43,937 bases of DNA, taken from the NCBI GenBank assembly GCA_023404955.1, contig JAEXZY010000095.1, positions 1 to 43,937 of the forward strand. The letters run 5' to 3'. The DNA is from Actinomycetes bacterium (GTDB lineage Bacteria; Actinomycetota; Actinomycetes; Mycobacteriales; Mycobacteriaceae). The notes under the pieces are model-generated. The model searched no databases. It was not told the DNA's origin and saw only the letters and a list, made by a program, of their open reading frames with translations. The first letter of the stretch is position 1. Each line of letters begins with the position of its first letter. This document shows, piece after piece, positions 31,645 through 38,519 of this stretch. Position numbers and translations under genes: made by a program.

Positions 31645-32313
31645 GTGAGCCTCTCCGACCTGACCACGCTGCCCCTCAAGGCTGGTTCCGCTCTGCGCGA
31701 TCGGCGCGTCTTCCACCCCACGGGGGTGCTGTGCGCCGGCACGGTCACGCGGGTGGCCCCGGACGGCGAAGGTCTGCCGCTGGTCTCCGGCGACGTGGTC
31801 GGCCGGATCTCCAAGGGGGCGGGCACCCCCGGTTCGCTGCCCGACTTCGCCGGATTGGCGTGGCGGATGCAGCGCGACGCCGACGCCCAGGTCCCGTGGG
31901 ACGTGCTGATGGTGTCGTCGACGGCGCGGGTGGTGCTGCGCCCCACGCGGTCGTGGCCGGCGGCGCAGTACTCGACACTGATGCCGCTCGGCTACCGCGG
32001 CGGGGTGTTCTGGCTGCGGGCTCAGATGATCACCGACCTCGACCACGACGGCTTGTCGGTAGAGGCGATACGCACCCGGCTCGCGTCGGGCGCGGTGGAG
32101 TTCTCCGTCGAGCAGGCTCGGGGCGGCGGGGCCTTCGTGCCGCTGGCGACGCTGCAGTTCGATCGTGCGCTGTGCGGTGACGAGCCCGAGTGCGATCAAC
32201 CGTTCGACCCGACGCAGCGCAGCGGCTCCGAGGTGGTGCTGCTGCCGGAGTGGCTCACCTCCCTGCGCAGGTCCGCGTATCGCAACAGCCGGGAGGGCCG
32301 CGGCGCGCAATAA
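31645..32313 (+). CDS. Catalase-like/heme-binding-fold protein of unknown function
   Basis: 222 residues. It has the segments ALRDRRVFHPTGVLCAGTV, RISKGAGTPGSLPDFAGLAWRM, MVSSTARVVLRPTRSW and FVPLATLQFD. The order (His-Pro-x-Gly, then a Lys-Gly-x-Gly...Pro-Asp-x-x-Gly-Leu-Ala block) resembles small catalase-like proteins seen in actinobacteria, but the distal catalase Arg/Asn set and the proximal Tyr region are not convincingly seen, so activity is doubtful. Such proteins are sometimes labelled phosphodiesterases without support. GTG 31645 with GGGG upstream is a plausible start. The stop codon lies within the palindrome upstream of fadE2. Confidence 0.6.
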   Translation: MSLSDLTTLPLKAGSALRDRRVFHPTGVLCAGTVTRVAPDGEGLPLVSGDVVGRISKGAGTPGSLPDFAGLAWRMQRDADAQVPWDVLMVSSTARVVLRPTRSWPAAQYSTLMPLGYRGGVFWLRAQMITDLDHDGLSVEAIRTRLASGAVEFSVEQARGGGAFVPLATLQFDRALCGDEPECDQPFDPTQRSGSEVVLLPEWLTSLRRSAYRNSREGRGAQ

Positions 32314-32327
32314 GACACGTGTCATAT
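32310..32327. promoter_or_regulatory. 18-bp palindrome, candidate operator of fadE2
   Basis: A GACAC/GTGTC core (32314-32323) is a perfect 10-bp palindrome; flanking ATA and TAT also pair after one mismatch per side, so 16 of 18 positions agree. It lies 1 nt before a GTG (32329) and 10 nt before the ATG (32338) of fadE2, exactly where a TetR-type repressor would act. The upstream gene's TAA falls inside the left arm. Confidence 0.5.
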
Positions 32328-32337
32328 CGTGGCGGGC

Positions 32338-33573
32338 ATGGACTTCGCGATGTCTGCCAAGGGGGCCGAGTACCACGAGCGATTGACCGAATTCATGGTC
32401 GACCGCGTCATCCCCGCCGAGGAGTCCTACGAGCAGTACCGGCACAAGGCGGGGCCTGACGACCACACGGTGCCGCCGGTGGTCGAGGAGTTGAAGGCCG
32501 AAGCGAAGAAGCGCGGGTTGTGGAATCTGTTCCTGCCCTCCGAATCAGGGTTGACCAACCTCGAGTACGCGCCCCTGGCGGAGTTGACCGGCTGGAGCAT
32601 GGAGATTGGCCCCGAGGTCACCAACTGCGCCGCGCCCGACACCGGCAACATGGAGACGCTGCATCTGTTCGCCACCCCGGAGCAGCGCGCCCAGTGGCTC
32701 GAGCCGCTGCTGGCGGGTGAGATCCGCAGCGCGTTCGCGATGACCGAGCCTGCGGTCGCCTCCAGCGATGCGCGCAACATCGAGACCACGATGCTGCGCG
32801 ACGGGGATGACTACGTCATCAACGGCCGGAAATGGTGGATCTCCGGTGCCGCCGATCCGCGGTGCAAGATCCTGATCGTGATGGGCCGGACCAACCCCGA
32901 TGCGGCGAGCCATCAGCAGCAGTCGATGATCCTGGTGCCCGTCGACACTCCGGGGGTGTCGATCGAGCGGTCGCTGCCGGTGTTCGGCTGGCAGGACCAG
33001 CACGGCCACTGCGAGGTTTCTTTCGACAACGTGCGGGTGCCGTCGTCCAATCTGCTCGATCAGGAGGGCAGCGGGTTCGCGATCGCGCAGGCCCGGCTGG
33101 GCCCGGGCCGCATTCACCACTGCATGCGCGCGATCGGCGTGGCCGAACGTGCGCTGGCGCTGATGATCGACCGGGTGCAGAGACGCGTCGCGTTCGGTAA
33201 GCCGCTGGCCGAGCAGGGTGTGGTGCGGGAGTCGATTGCGTTGTCTCGCAACCAGATCGATCAGACCCGGCTGCTGTGCCACAAGGCCGCGTGGACCATC
33301 GACCAGCACGGCAACAAGCACAAGGACGCGCAAGTCCTGGTGGCGCAGATCAAGGCGGTGGCGCCGAAGATGGCGTGCGACGTCATCGACCGCGCGATCC
33401 AGGTCCACGGCGGCGCGGGCATCGCCGATGATTTCCCGTTGGCCCGGATGTACGGCTGGCATCGGGCGATGCGGCTGTTCGACGGGCCCGATGAGGTGCA
33501 CATGCGCACGATCGCCCGTGCGGAACTGGGTAGGGAGAAGTCGGCGCTGGCGGCAGCAGCGGTGGCGCGATAG
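32338..33573 (+). CDS. fadE2: Acyl-CoA dehydrogenase FadE2
   Basis: 411 residues. Three domains of the ACAD fold: N-terminal helical (1-130), middle beta (130-250; AFAMTEPAVASSDARNIETT and INGRKWWISGAADPRC, FAD contacts), C-terminal helical (255-400; RVAFGKPLAEQGVVRESIA, QVHGGAGI). The catalytic base appears to be the Glu of FDGPDEVH near the C-terminus. It oxidises acyl-CoA to enoyl-CoA in beta-oxidation with FAD. The pair fadE2-ptpB matches Rv0154c-Rv0153c. An in-frame GTG at 32329 would add three residues. The phosphatase gene starts inside the stop (TAGTG). Confidence 0.93.
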   Translation: MDFAMSAKGAEYHERLTEFMVDRVIPAEESYEQYRHKAGPDDHTVPPVVEELKAEAKKRGLWNLFLPSESGLTNLEYAPLAELTGWSMEIGPEVTNCAAPDTGNMETLHLFATPEQRAQWLEPLLAGEIRSAFAMTEPAVASSDARNIETTMLRDGDDYVINGRKWWISGAADPRCKILIVMGRTNPDAASHQQQSMILVPVDTPGVSIERSLPVFGWQDQHGHCEVSFDNVRVPSSNLLDQEGSGFAIAQARLGPGRIHHCMRAIGVAERALALMIDRVQRRVAFGKPLAEQGVVRESIALSRNQIDQTRLLCHKAAWTIDQHGNKHKDAQVLVAQIKAVAPKMACDVIDRAIQVHGGAGIADDFPLARMYGWHRAMRLFDGPDEVHMRTIARAELGREKSALAAAAVAR

Positions 33574-34373
33574 TGACATCGGCCGGGAACGAACTGTCTG
33601 GTGCGTGGAACTTTCGGGATGTCGCCGAGCAGACGGGAATCGTGCCCGGTCGCTTCTTCCGTGCCAGTGAGCTGTCGAAGCTCGACGACGCCGGCCGTGC
33701 CGCGTTGCGCGGCTTCGGCGTGACCGATGTCGCCGACCTGCGCACGCTGCGCGAGTTGGAGCGGCACGGTCCCGGGCTAGTGCCCGACGGCGTGGACATC
33801 CACCACCTGCCGTTCGTCGAGACAACAGTTTCTGACGACGAGGCGCCGCACGAGCACGCGTTCAAGCGGATGATGACCGAGAAATCGGCCGACGAGTCGG
33901 TCGCTGACGCGGCGGCGCGCTACATGACGGAGGAGTACGGGCGGATCGCGAGTGCTCCGCTGGCGCAGCGGGCAGTTCACGAAGTGGTGACGCTGCTGGG
34001 ATCGGGGCGACGCGTGTTGGCACACTGCTTTGCAGGCAAGGATCGCACGGGCTTCACCACGGCGGTGGTGCTCGAGGCGGCCGGGGTGGACCGCGACGCG
34101 GTGATGGCCGATTATCTGCGCAGCAACGAGGCGGTGCCCCAGCTGCGGGAGAGCATTCTGGCGAACCTGCGCGAGCGGGCGGCGGAGGCGCCGGAAGTGT
34201 TGGAACTCGCCGAGGCGCGGCTCACCGATTCGGTGCTGGGGGTGCGCGAGCAGTACCTCGCAGCGGCGTTGGACACGGTGGATGACCAATTCGGTTCTCT
34301 GACAGGCTATTTGGAGGCCAGCGGGCTCACGACGACGGATCTGGACCGGTTGCGTACCCAGCTGCGGGGTTAA
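33573..34373 (+). CDS. ptpB: Protein tyrosine/lipid phosphatase PtpB (PtbB)-like
   Basis: 266 residues (276 in M. tuberculosis PtpB). The P-loop HCFAGKDRTG gives nucleophile Cys152 and Arg158; the Lys and Asp in the loop are the traits of PtpB-type triple-specificity phosphatases acting on phosphotyrosine, phosphoserine and phosphoinositides. N-terminal features ELSGAWNFRDVAEQTG and FRASELSKLD also match. The acidic stretch (83-112, with FKRMMTEKSAD) aligns with the mobile lid. In pathogens it is secreted and acts in the host; in a saprophyte its target is unknown. GTG start overlaps the fadE2 stop by 1 nt; its stop shares TTAA with the convergent gene. Confidence 0.9.
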   Translation: MTSAGNELSGAWNFRDVAEQTGIVPGRFFRASELSKLDDAGRAALRGFGVTDVADLRTLRELERHGPGLVPDGVDIHHLPFVETTVSDDEAPHEHAFKRMMTEKSADESVADAAARYMTEEYGRIASAPLAQRAVHEVVTLLGSGRRVLAHCFAGKDRTGFTTAVVLEAAGVDRDAVMADYLRSNEAVPQLRESILANLRERAAEAPEVLELAEARLTDSVLGVREQYLAAALDTVDDQFGSLTGYLEASGLTTTDLDRLRTQLRG

Positions 34374-34717
34374 TCGAGGTAGATCGCCACTCTGTCCCAG
34401 AAGTGTTCGTCGTCGCGGCCGGCGGCGATACCGGCGCGGGCGCGCAGTTCCATGGCGCGGCGGTGGAGGCGCTGTTCAGTCGTTCGGGGCATTTCCGCGG
34501 GGCCGTACTTGCCGCGGCGGAGTCGACGGACGCGGCCACGTTCACGCTCCCAGCGCAAGGCATCGGAGACGGTCTTGGCGGGGCGGCCGGCGACGGTGAA
34601 GCCTTGGTGCTCGAGGGCGTCGAGAAGGTCGGGAATGGTCTGGGGGCCTACGCGGAAGAGATGGTCGGTGATCACGGATCGCAAGCCGATTCCGCGGATC
34701 TCGTAGAGCTCGGACAT
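34370..34717 (-). CDS. Hypothetical protein with a possible winged-helix domain
   Basis: 115 residues. Residues 10-75 read like a winged helix: GLRSVITDHLFRVGPQTIPDLLDALEHQGF, then AKTVSDALRWERERGRVRRLRRGKYGP, where the basic strand-turn would be the wing. The C-terminal 40 residues form one basic helix (TTEQRLHRRAMELRARAGIAAG). No enzyme motif; DNA binding is inferred. Mycobacteria hold several such small orphan proteins. ATG 34717 gives a plausible start, though no good ribosome site is present. Its TAA overlaps the ptpB TAA (TTAA, 34370-34373). Upstream lies the repeat region. Confidence 0.6.
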   Translation of the reverse strand: MSELYEIRGIGLRSVITDHLFRVGPQTIPDLLDALEHQGFTVAGRPAKTVSDALRWERERGRVRRLRRGKYGPAEMPRTTEQRLHRRAMELRARAGIAAGRDDEHFWDRVAIYLD

Positions 34718-34758
34718 GACGGCAGGCTCGCACGGTGCACCGACATGGAGCGCCGCCG

Positions 34759-34865
34759 CGCGCGGGACGGAGATGCTCAGCGGCCCACCCCGAGCGACAC
34801 TGTCGGCGGAAACCCAGCCCACCTAACCAACAACCGGCTTTGTCGCTGTCGCTGGGCCGCCGGCA
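34759..34865. repeat. 107-bp direct repeat, copy A
   Basis: Aligns without gaps to 34946-35052 with 16 mismatches (about 85% identity). It contains a hairpin-like pair AGCGACACTGTCGG (34793-34806) and CCGGCTTTGTCGCT (11 of 14 complementary). Ends are CGCGCGGGAC and GCCGCCGGCA. Confidence 0.8.
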
Positions 34866-34945
34866 GCCATGCCCTTCGAAACCGCCGCGTCGCCCGACCA
34901 CCCACACGCCAGCACGCCGCAACGGCCGGGAACAAGCAGGGGTCA

Positions 34946-35052
34946 CGCGCGGGACCGAGATGCTCGGCGGCCCACCAGTAGCGACAAAGTCGGCGGATAC
35001 CGAGCCCGCCTAACCAAGCACCGACTGTGTCGCTGACGCTGGCCCGCCGGCA
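34946..35052. repeat. 107-bp direct repeat, copy B
   Basis: Same length as copy A. Its hairpin is better: AGCGACAAAGTCGG (34980-34993) against CCGACTGTGTCGCT (13 of 14 complementary), about 27 nt apart. It ends 10 bp before the stop of the DUF456 gene. Confidence 0.8.
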
Positions 35053-35062
35053 CACTTGCCCC

Positions 35063-35548
35063 TCAGATCGTCAGATACACCCCGACCGCCCACGCCACCG
35101 TCGCCAGCAGCGCTCCCGTCAACTCCACCCCCACCGACAACGCCACCCCTTTGACCGCATGCACCGTCGAGACCCACGCGCGCCTCAGATTGCCCCGCGA
35201 TGCGAGCTCGGCGCAGAACACCCCGCCGATGAACCCAATCACCAGCCCGACAACGGGGATCACGAAGAACCCGACGATGCCGGCCAGCGCTCCGACCGCC
35301 AGCACCGACGTCCGCACCTGGGCGTCGCGCATCCGCCGCGCCGGCCACACGTACTTGATCACCGCCGCCGCTGCGAAGCACGCCGCCGCGATACCGAACG
35401 TCACCCACGCGACCGCCCCGCTTTGGACGAACGCCCACACCCCGATCGCCGCGATCACCAGGATGCCGCCCGGCAGGATCGGCACCAGGATGCCCACCAG
35501 GCCCACCGCGATGACCAGTCCGACCAGGACGACGCCGCCGGCACTCAC
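35063..35548 (-). CDS. DUF456 family membrane protein
   Basis: 161 residues, almost wholly hydrophobic: helices at about 5-25 (VVLVGLVIAVGLVGILVPILPG), 27-45, 50-65, 85-110 and 135-158. The Gly/Pro-rich segment GILVPILPGGILV and IVGFFVIPVVGLVIGFIGGVFCAEL are the family's two Gly-zipper motifs. Function unknown; located in the cytoplasmic membrane. ATG 35548 lies 6 nt after the PPOX gene stop, so it is the last gene of the six-gene run. It ends at the repeat region. Confidence 0.85.
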   Translation of the reverse strand: MSAGGVVLVGLVIAVGLVGILVPILPGGILVIAAIGVWAFVQSGAVAWVTFGIAAACFAAAAVIKYVWPARRMRDAQVRTSVLAVGALAGIVGFFVIPVVGLVIGFIGGVFCAELASRGNLRRAWVSTVHAVKGVALSVGVELTGALLATVAWAVGVYLTI

Positions 35549-35554
35549 GCCTGA

Positions 35555-35962
35555 TCAGCCCGCCATCGGGGTGTTGACCTTGTCCGCCTCGATCGTCACG
35601 ATCAGCCGCGTCTCGTCCGGGTTGCCACTGAAGTAGGGGTACGGGATGCCCAAGTACTTCTGCGACAACTCGTCGATGTGTTCTTTGCCGCCCTCGTCGG
35701 TCATTGACGTCACGCGGCCCCGCACCTCGTAGAAGCGCGAGACGTTGTCGGGATCGGCGACGTTGACCGCGATGCGCGGATCGCGGCGCAGGTTCTTCTC
35801 CTTCTGCATACCGCCGACGATGTTGAGGACGACGTTGGTGCCGTCGGTGGTCACCCACGTCTCGGTGAGCTGCGGTGACCCGTCGGCCATCAGCGTGGCC
35901 ACGAAGCACGGGCTCGGTTTGCCGAGCAGGTCGATGAGATCGTCAGGCAGGGAGACGGCCAT
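35555..35962 (-). CDS. PPOX-class (pyridoxamine 5'-phosphate oxidase-fold) F420-dependent enzyme
   Basis: 135 residues, split-barrel flavin/F420-binding fold. Visible features: FVATLMADGSPQLTETWVTTDGTNVVLNI (strands 1-3), the basic motif KEKNLRRDPRIAVNVADPDN that binds the cofactor phosphate, YEVRGRVTSMTD, and a C-terminal strand RLIVTIEADKVNT. It resembles mycobacterial F420-dependent TIGR03618-type proteins (Rv1155 group), which reduce or bind small molecules such as biliverdin. ATG 35962 has AGAGGA eight bases upstream. It lies 13 nt after the HAD gene. Confidence 0.87.
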   Translation of the reverse strand: MAVSLPDDLIDLLGKPSPCFVATLMADGSPQLTETWVTTDGTNVVLNIVGGMQKEKNLRRDPRIAVNVADPDNVSRFYEVRGRVTSMTDEGGKEHIDELSQKYLGIPYPYFSGNPDETRLIVTIEADKVNTPMAG

Positions 35963-35975
35963 GGGCACAATCCTC

Positions 35976-36677
35976 TCAGGATCCGAGTTGGTCGGCGAGA
36001 TCGCCGAAATCATCCGCCAGTACGTCGAATTCGCCCTCGGCGGGCTTGGGGATGGTGCGTTCCGGACCGTACTCGGTGGGCCGGAACACGAACCCGGTGC
36101 GCAGTCCGGCGTCGCGCGCCGCCCGCAGGTCCGACGGATGCGCGGCCACCATCATCAGCTCGTCCGGCGCCACGTCGAGGATGTCGGCGCAGCCGCGATA
36201 CGTCTCGGGGTCGGGCTTGTAATGCCGGAAGATCTCCGCGGAGAGCACGCAATCCCACGGCAGCCCTGCGTGTTTGGCCATGTTCGTCAGCAGGGACACG
36301 TTGCCGTTGGACAGCGTGGTGATGACGAATCGCTCCTTGAGCCGCGTCAGCCCGGCCACCGCGTCCGGCCACGGGTCGAGCCGATGCCACGCTCGATTCA
36401 GGTCGTCGATTTCCGCATCGTCGACGTCGATCCCGCGCTCGGTCAACAGCTCCACGAGCCGTCCGCGATGCAGGTCGTCGATCCGCGTCCACGGCAGTTC
36501 GCCGCGGCGCACGCGGTCCATCGCGGGCGCGTAGCCGGCCCGCCAGTCGTCGGCGAAGGCCGGCCAGTCGTCCGAGATTCCGTGGCGCGCGCCGAACGCT
36601 GCGAGCTCACGCGCCACGCTCGAGCGCCAGTCGACGACGGTGCCGAACACGTCGAACGCCAGCGCCCGAACGGTCAC
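35976..36677 (-). CDS. Haloacid dehalogenase, type II (HAD superfamily)
   Basis: 233 residues. Nucleophile Asp9 in AFDVFGTVVDW, the Arg region DDWRAGYAPAMDRVR, motif II Ser123-Asn124 in TTLSNGN, Lys154 in RHYKPDPETY, and motif III VAAHPSDLRAA with Asp183. The type II set for L-2-haloacid hydrolysis is nearly complete; the SSN triad found before the last Asp in characterised enzymes is AAH here, as in many annotated relatives. It would act on a 2-haloacid or another small acid. The ATG overlaps the quinone oxidoreductase stop by 4 nt (ATGA). Confidence 0.87.
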   Translation of the reverse strand: MTVRALAFDVFGTVVDWRSSVARELAAFGARHGISDDWPAFADDWRAGYAPAMDRVRRGELPWTRIDDLHRGRLVELLTERGIDVDDAEIDDLNRAWHRLDPWPDAVAGLTRLKERFVITTLSNGNVSLLTNMAKHAGLPWDCVLSAEIFRHYKPDPETYRGCADILDVAPDELMMVAAHPSDLRAARDAGLRTGFVFRPTEYGPERTIPKPAEGEFDVLADDFGDLADQLGS

Positions 36678-37636
36678 GCTTCCAGGACCAGCTTTCCGTG
36701 GATCGAGCCGTCGGCGAGCTTCTGCAGCGCCTCCGCCCCGTCCGAGAGCGGGAACCGCTCCGGCTCAGGCGGTCTCAAGCCCTGGGACACCAGCTCGGCC
36801 AGCCCGGCACCGACCTCGGCCTGGGCGCTGGGAGTGCGTCTGACGAACTCACCCCAGCCGACGCCGACCACGCTGACGTTGCGCAGCAGCAGCCGGTTCA
36901 CCTTGATCGTCGGGATACCGCCTGCCGCGAAGCCGATCACCAGCAGCCGGCCCTCGGGTGCCAACGCGCGGACTGCGTCGTCGAACGCGGACCCACCGAT
37001 CGGGTCCACCACGACGTCGACCCCACGGCCGTCGGTGTGCTCCTTGACCGCGTCCAGCCAGCCGTCGGTCAACGGCAGAACGACGTCGGCACCGAGGGAT
37101 TCGACGAATTCAACCGCCGAGGGTCGGTGCACCATCGCGACCACGCGAGCGCCCAGACCCTTCGCGATCTGCACTGCCGCCGTTCCGACGCCGCCGCCCG
37201 AGCCGAGCACCAGCACCGTCTCACCGGCGCGCAGAGCCGCACGGCGCTGCAGCGCGAAATACATCGTGTAGTAGTTGCCCAGCAGGGCCGCCGCGGAGGC
37301 GTCATCCACGTCGGGCGGAGTCGGCACCACGCTGCCTGGATCGACGGCCACCTGCTCGGCATAGCCACCGAGCATCGTGAAGGCCGAAACCCGTTGTCCG
37401 ACAGCAAGAGACGAGCCAGCCGGTGCGGAACGCACGGTGCCCGCCACTTCCATGCCGGGCACGAACGGCGGGTCCAAGCGCAGCTGGTACTCGCCGCGCA
37501 GGAGCAGCAGGTCGGGGAAGCAGACCCCGGCGGCACGGACGTCGATCACCACCTGCCCGTCACCCGCGGGGTCGGGAATGTCCGTGAAGGACAACCCCGC
37601 GGGTCCGGACAGTTCCTGCGCGACGAGCGCTTTCAT
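36674..37636 (-). CDS. NADPH:quinone oxidoreductase-like MDR protein (Rv0149-like)
   Basis: 320-residue medium-chain dehydrogenase/reductase without zinc ligands. GroES-like domain (1-125; DVRAAGVCFPDLLLLRGEYQ, PFVPGMEVAGTV) and Rossmann domain with GSGGGVGTAAVQIAKGLGARVVA (145-167), followed by GADVVLPLTD and VDVVVDPIGG. It would reduce a quinone or an enone with NADPH. M. tuberculosis Rv0149 lies next to the SDR Rv0148 and the ALDH Rv0147, in the same order. Start ATG 37636 is 7 nt after the SDR stop. Confidence 0.88.
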   Translation of the reverse strand: MKALVAQELSGPAGLSFTDIPDPAGDGQVVIDVRAAGVCFPDLLLLRGEYQLRLDPPFVPGMEVAGTVRSAPAGSSLAVGQRVSAFTMLGGYAEQVAVDPGSVVPTPPDVDDASAAALLGNYYTMYFALQRRAALRAGETVLVLGSGGGVGTAAVQIAKGLGARVVAMVHRPSAVEFVESLGADVVLPLTDGWLDAVKEHTDGRGVDVVVDPIGGSAFDDAVRALAPEGRLLVIGFAAGGIPTIKVNRLLLRNVSVVGVGWGEFVRRTPSAQAEVGAGLAELVSQGLRPPEPERFPLSDGAEALQKLADGSIHGKLVLEA

Positions 37637-37643
37637 ACAGCGG

Positions 37644-38507
37644 TCAGCCGAGGTTGAACGATGCGCGCTCGGCGGCCGACAGGTCGGTAATCTCGCCCCA
37701 CTTGCCGGCGACGTCGTCGACCGACGGCACCTCGGTGAACGTCACACCCTTGTTCTGGAACAGCGCCACCCGCTGGACCTTGCCGCCGCCGACGATGAAC
37801 ACCGACGCGGTGTCGGGCACCTCCTCGGTGCACAGGTAGGCCACCACGGGCGCCACGTACTCGGGCGTCAGCTTCTCGAAGACCTCGGGCGGCAGGATGT
37901 CCTGCGTCATGCGGGTCGCTGCGATCGGCGCGATCGCGTTGGTCTTGATGTTGTACTTGGCGCCTTCCTGGGCCAGCGTGTTGATCATGCCGACGAGGCC
38001 GAGTTTGGCCGCACCGTAGTTGGCCTGGCCGAAGTTGCCGAACAGCCCGCTCGTCGAGGTGGCGACGACGACGCGGCCAAAGCCGTTCTCGCGGAAGTGC
38101 GGCCACGCAGCCCGGACCACGTTGTAGCCGCCATAGAGGTGCACCTTGAGCACGGCGTCCCAGTTCGCGAACTCCATCTTGTGGAACGTGCCGTCGCGCA
38201 GGATGCCCGCATTGCTGACCACGCCGTCGACCTTGCCGAACTCGTCGACCGCGGTCTTGATGATGTTGGCAGCGCCCTCCGGCTCGGCGACCGAGTCGTA
38301 GTTGGCGACCGCGCGCCCACCGGCGTCGGTGATCTCCTTGACGACCTCGTCGGCCATGTTGTGGCCGGCGCCGGTGCCGTCACGCGCACCACCGAGATCG
38401 TTGACCACCACGCTGGCGCCCTCGCGGGCCAGCGTCAGCGCGTACTCGCGGCCGAGACCGCCTCCCGCGCCAGTGACGACGACGACGCGATCCTGCACTC
38501 CTGGCAT
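37644..38507 (-). CDS. Short-chain dehydrogenase, MFE-2 (3R)-hydroxyacyl-CoA dehydrogenase-like (Rv0148-like)
   Basis: 287 residues. Cofactor motif TGAGGGLG (12-19), Asp37 in VVNDLGG, then NAG at 99-101, catalytic Ser (SSG-like STSG, 151-154), Tyr164 and Lys168 in NYGAAKLG. The insertion GGARDGTGAGHNMADEVV is the sign of the peroxisomal multifunctional-enzyme (17-beta-HSD4) group. It would oxidise a 3R-hydroxyacyl-CoA. The short C-terminal extension (KVQRVALFQNKGVTFTEVPS) also fits. Start ATG 38507 is 12 nt after the ALDH stop. Like Rv0148 it sits between ALDH and QOR genes. Confidence 0.9.
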   Translation of the reverse strand: MPGVQDRVVVVTGAGGGLGREYALTLAREGASVVVNDLGGARDGTGAGHNMADEVVKEITDAGGRAVANYDSVAEPEGAANIIKTAVDEFGKVDGVVSNAGILRDGTFHKMEFANWDAVLKVHLYGGYNVVRAAWPHFRENGFGRVVVATSTSGLFGNFGQANYGAAKLGLVGMINTLAQEGAKYNIKTNAIAPIAATRMTQDILPPEVFEKLTPEYVAPVVAYLCTEEVPDTASVFIVGGGKVQRVALFQNKGVTFTEVPSVDDVAGKWGEITDLSAAERASFNLG

Positions 38508-38519
38508 GTATATCCCCTT

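Larger units (their letters stand above)
34718..35062. other. 345-bp gap without a convincing gene; holds two repeat copies
   Basis: Short open frames here (for example one giving WLGGLGIRRLCRYWWAAEH) exist only because of the repeat and have no ribosome site. The gap is filled by two 107-bp repeat copies at 34759-34865 and 34946-35052, an 80-bp middle, and short unique ends. I see no promoter or terminator with a T-run. Confidence 0.6.

Noticed and set aside
34735..35055. Short frames giving WLGGLGIRRLCRYWWAAEH-like peptides
   Set aside because: They fall in the two repeat copies, without ribosome sites; they are best read as by-products of the repeat.
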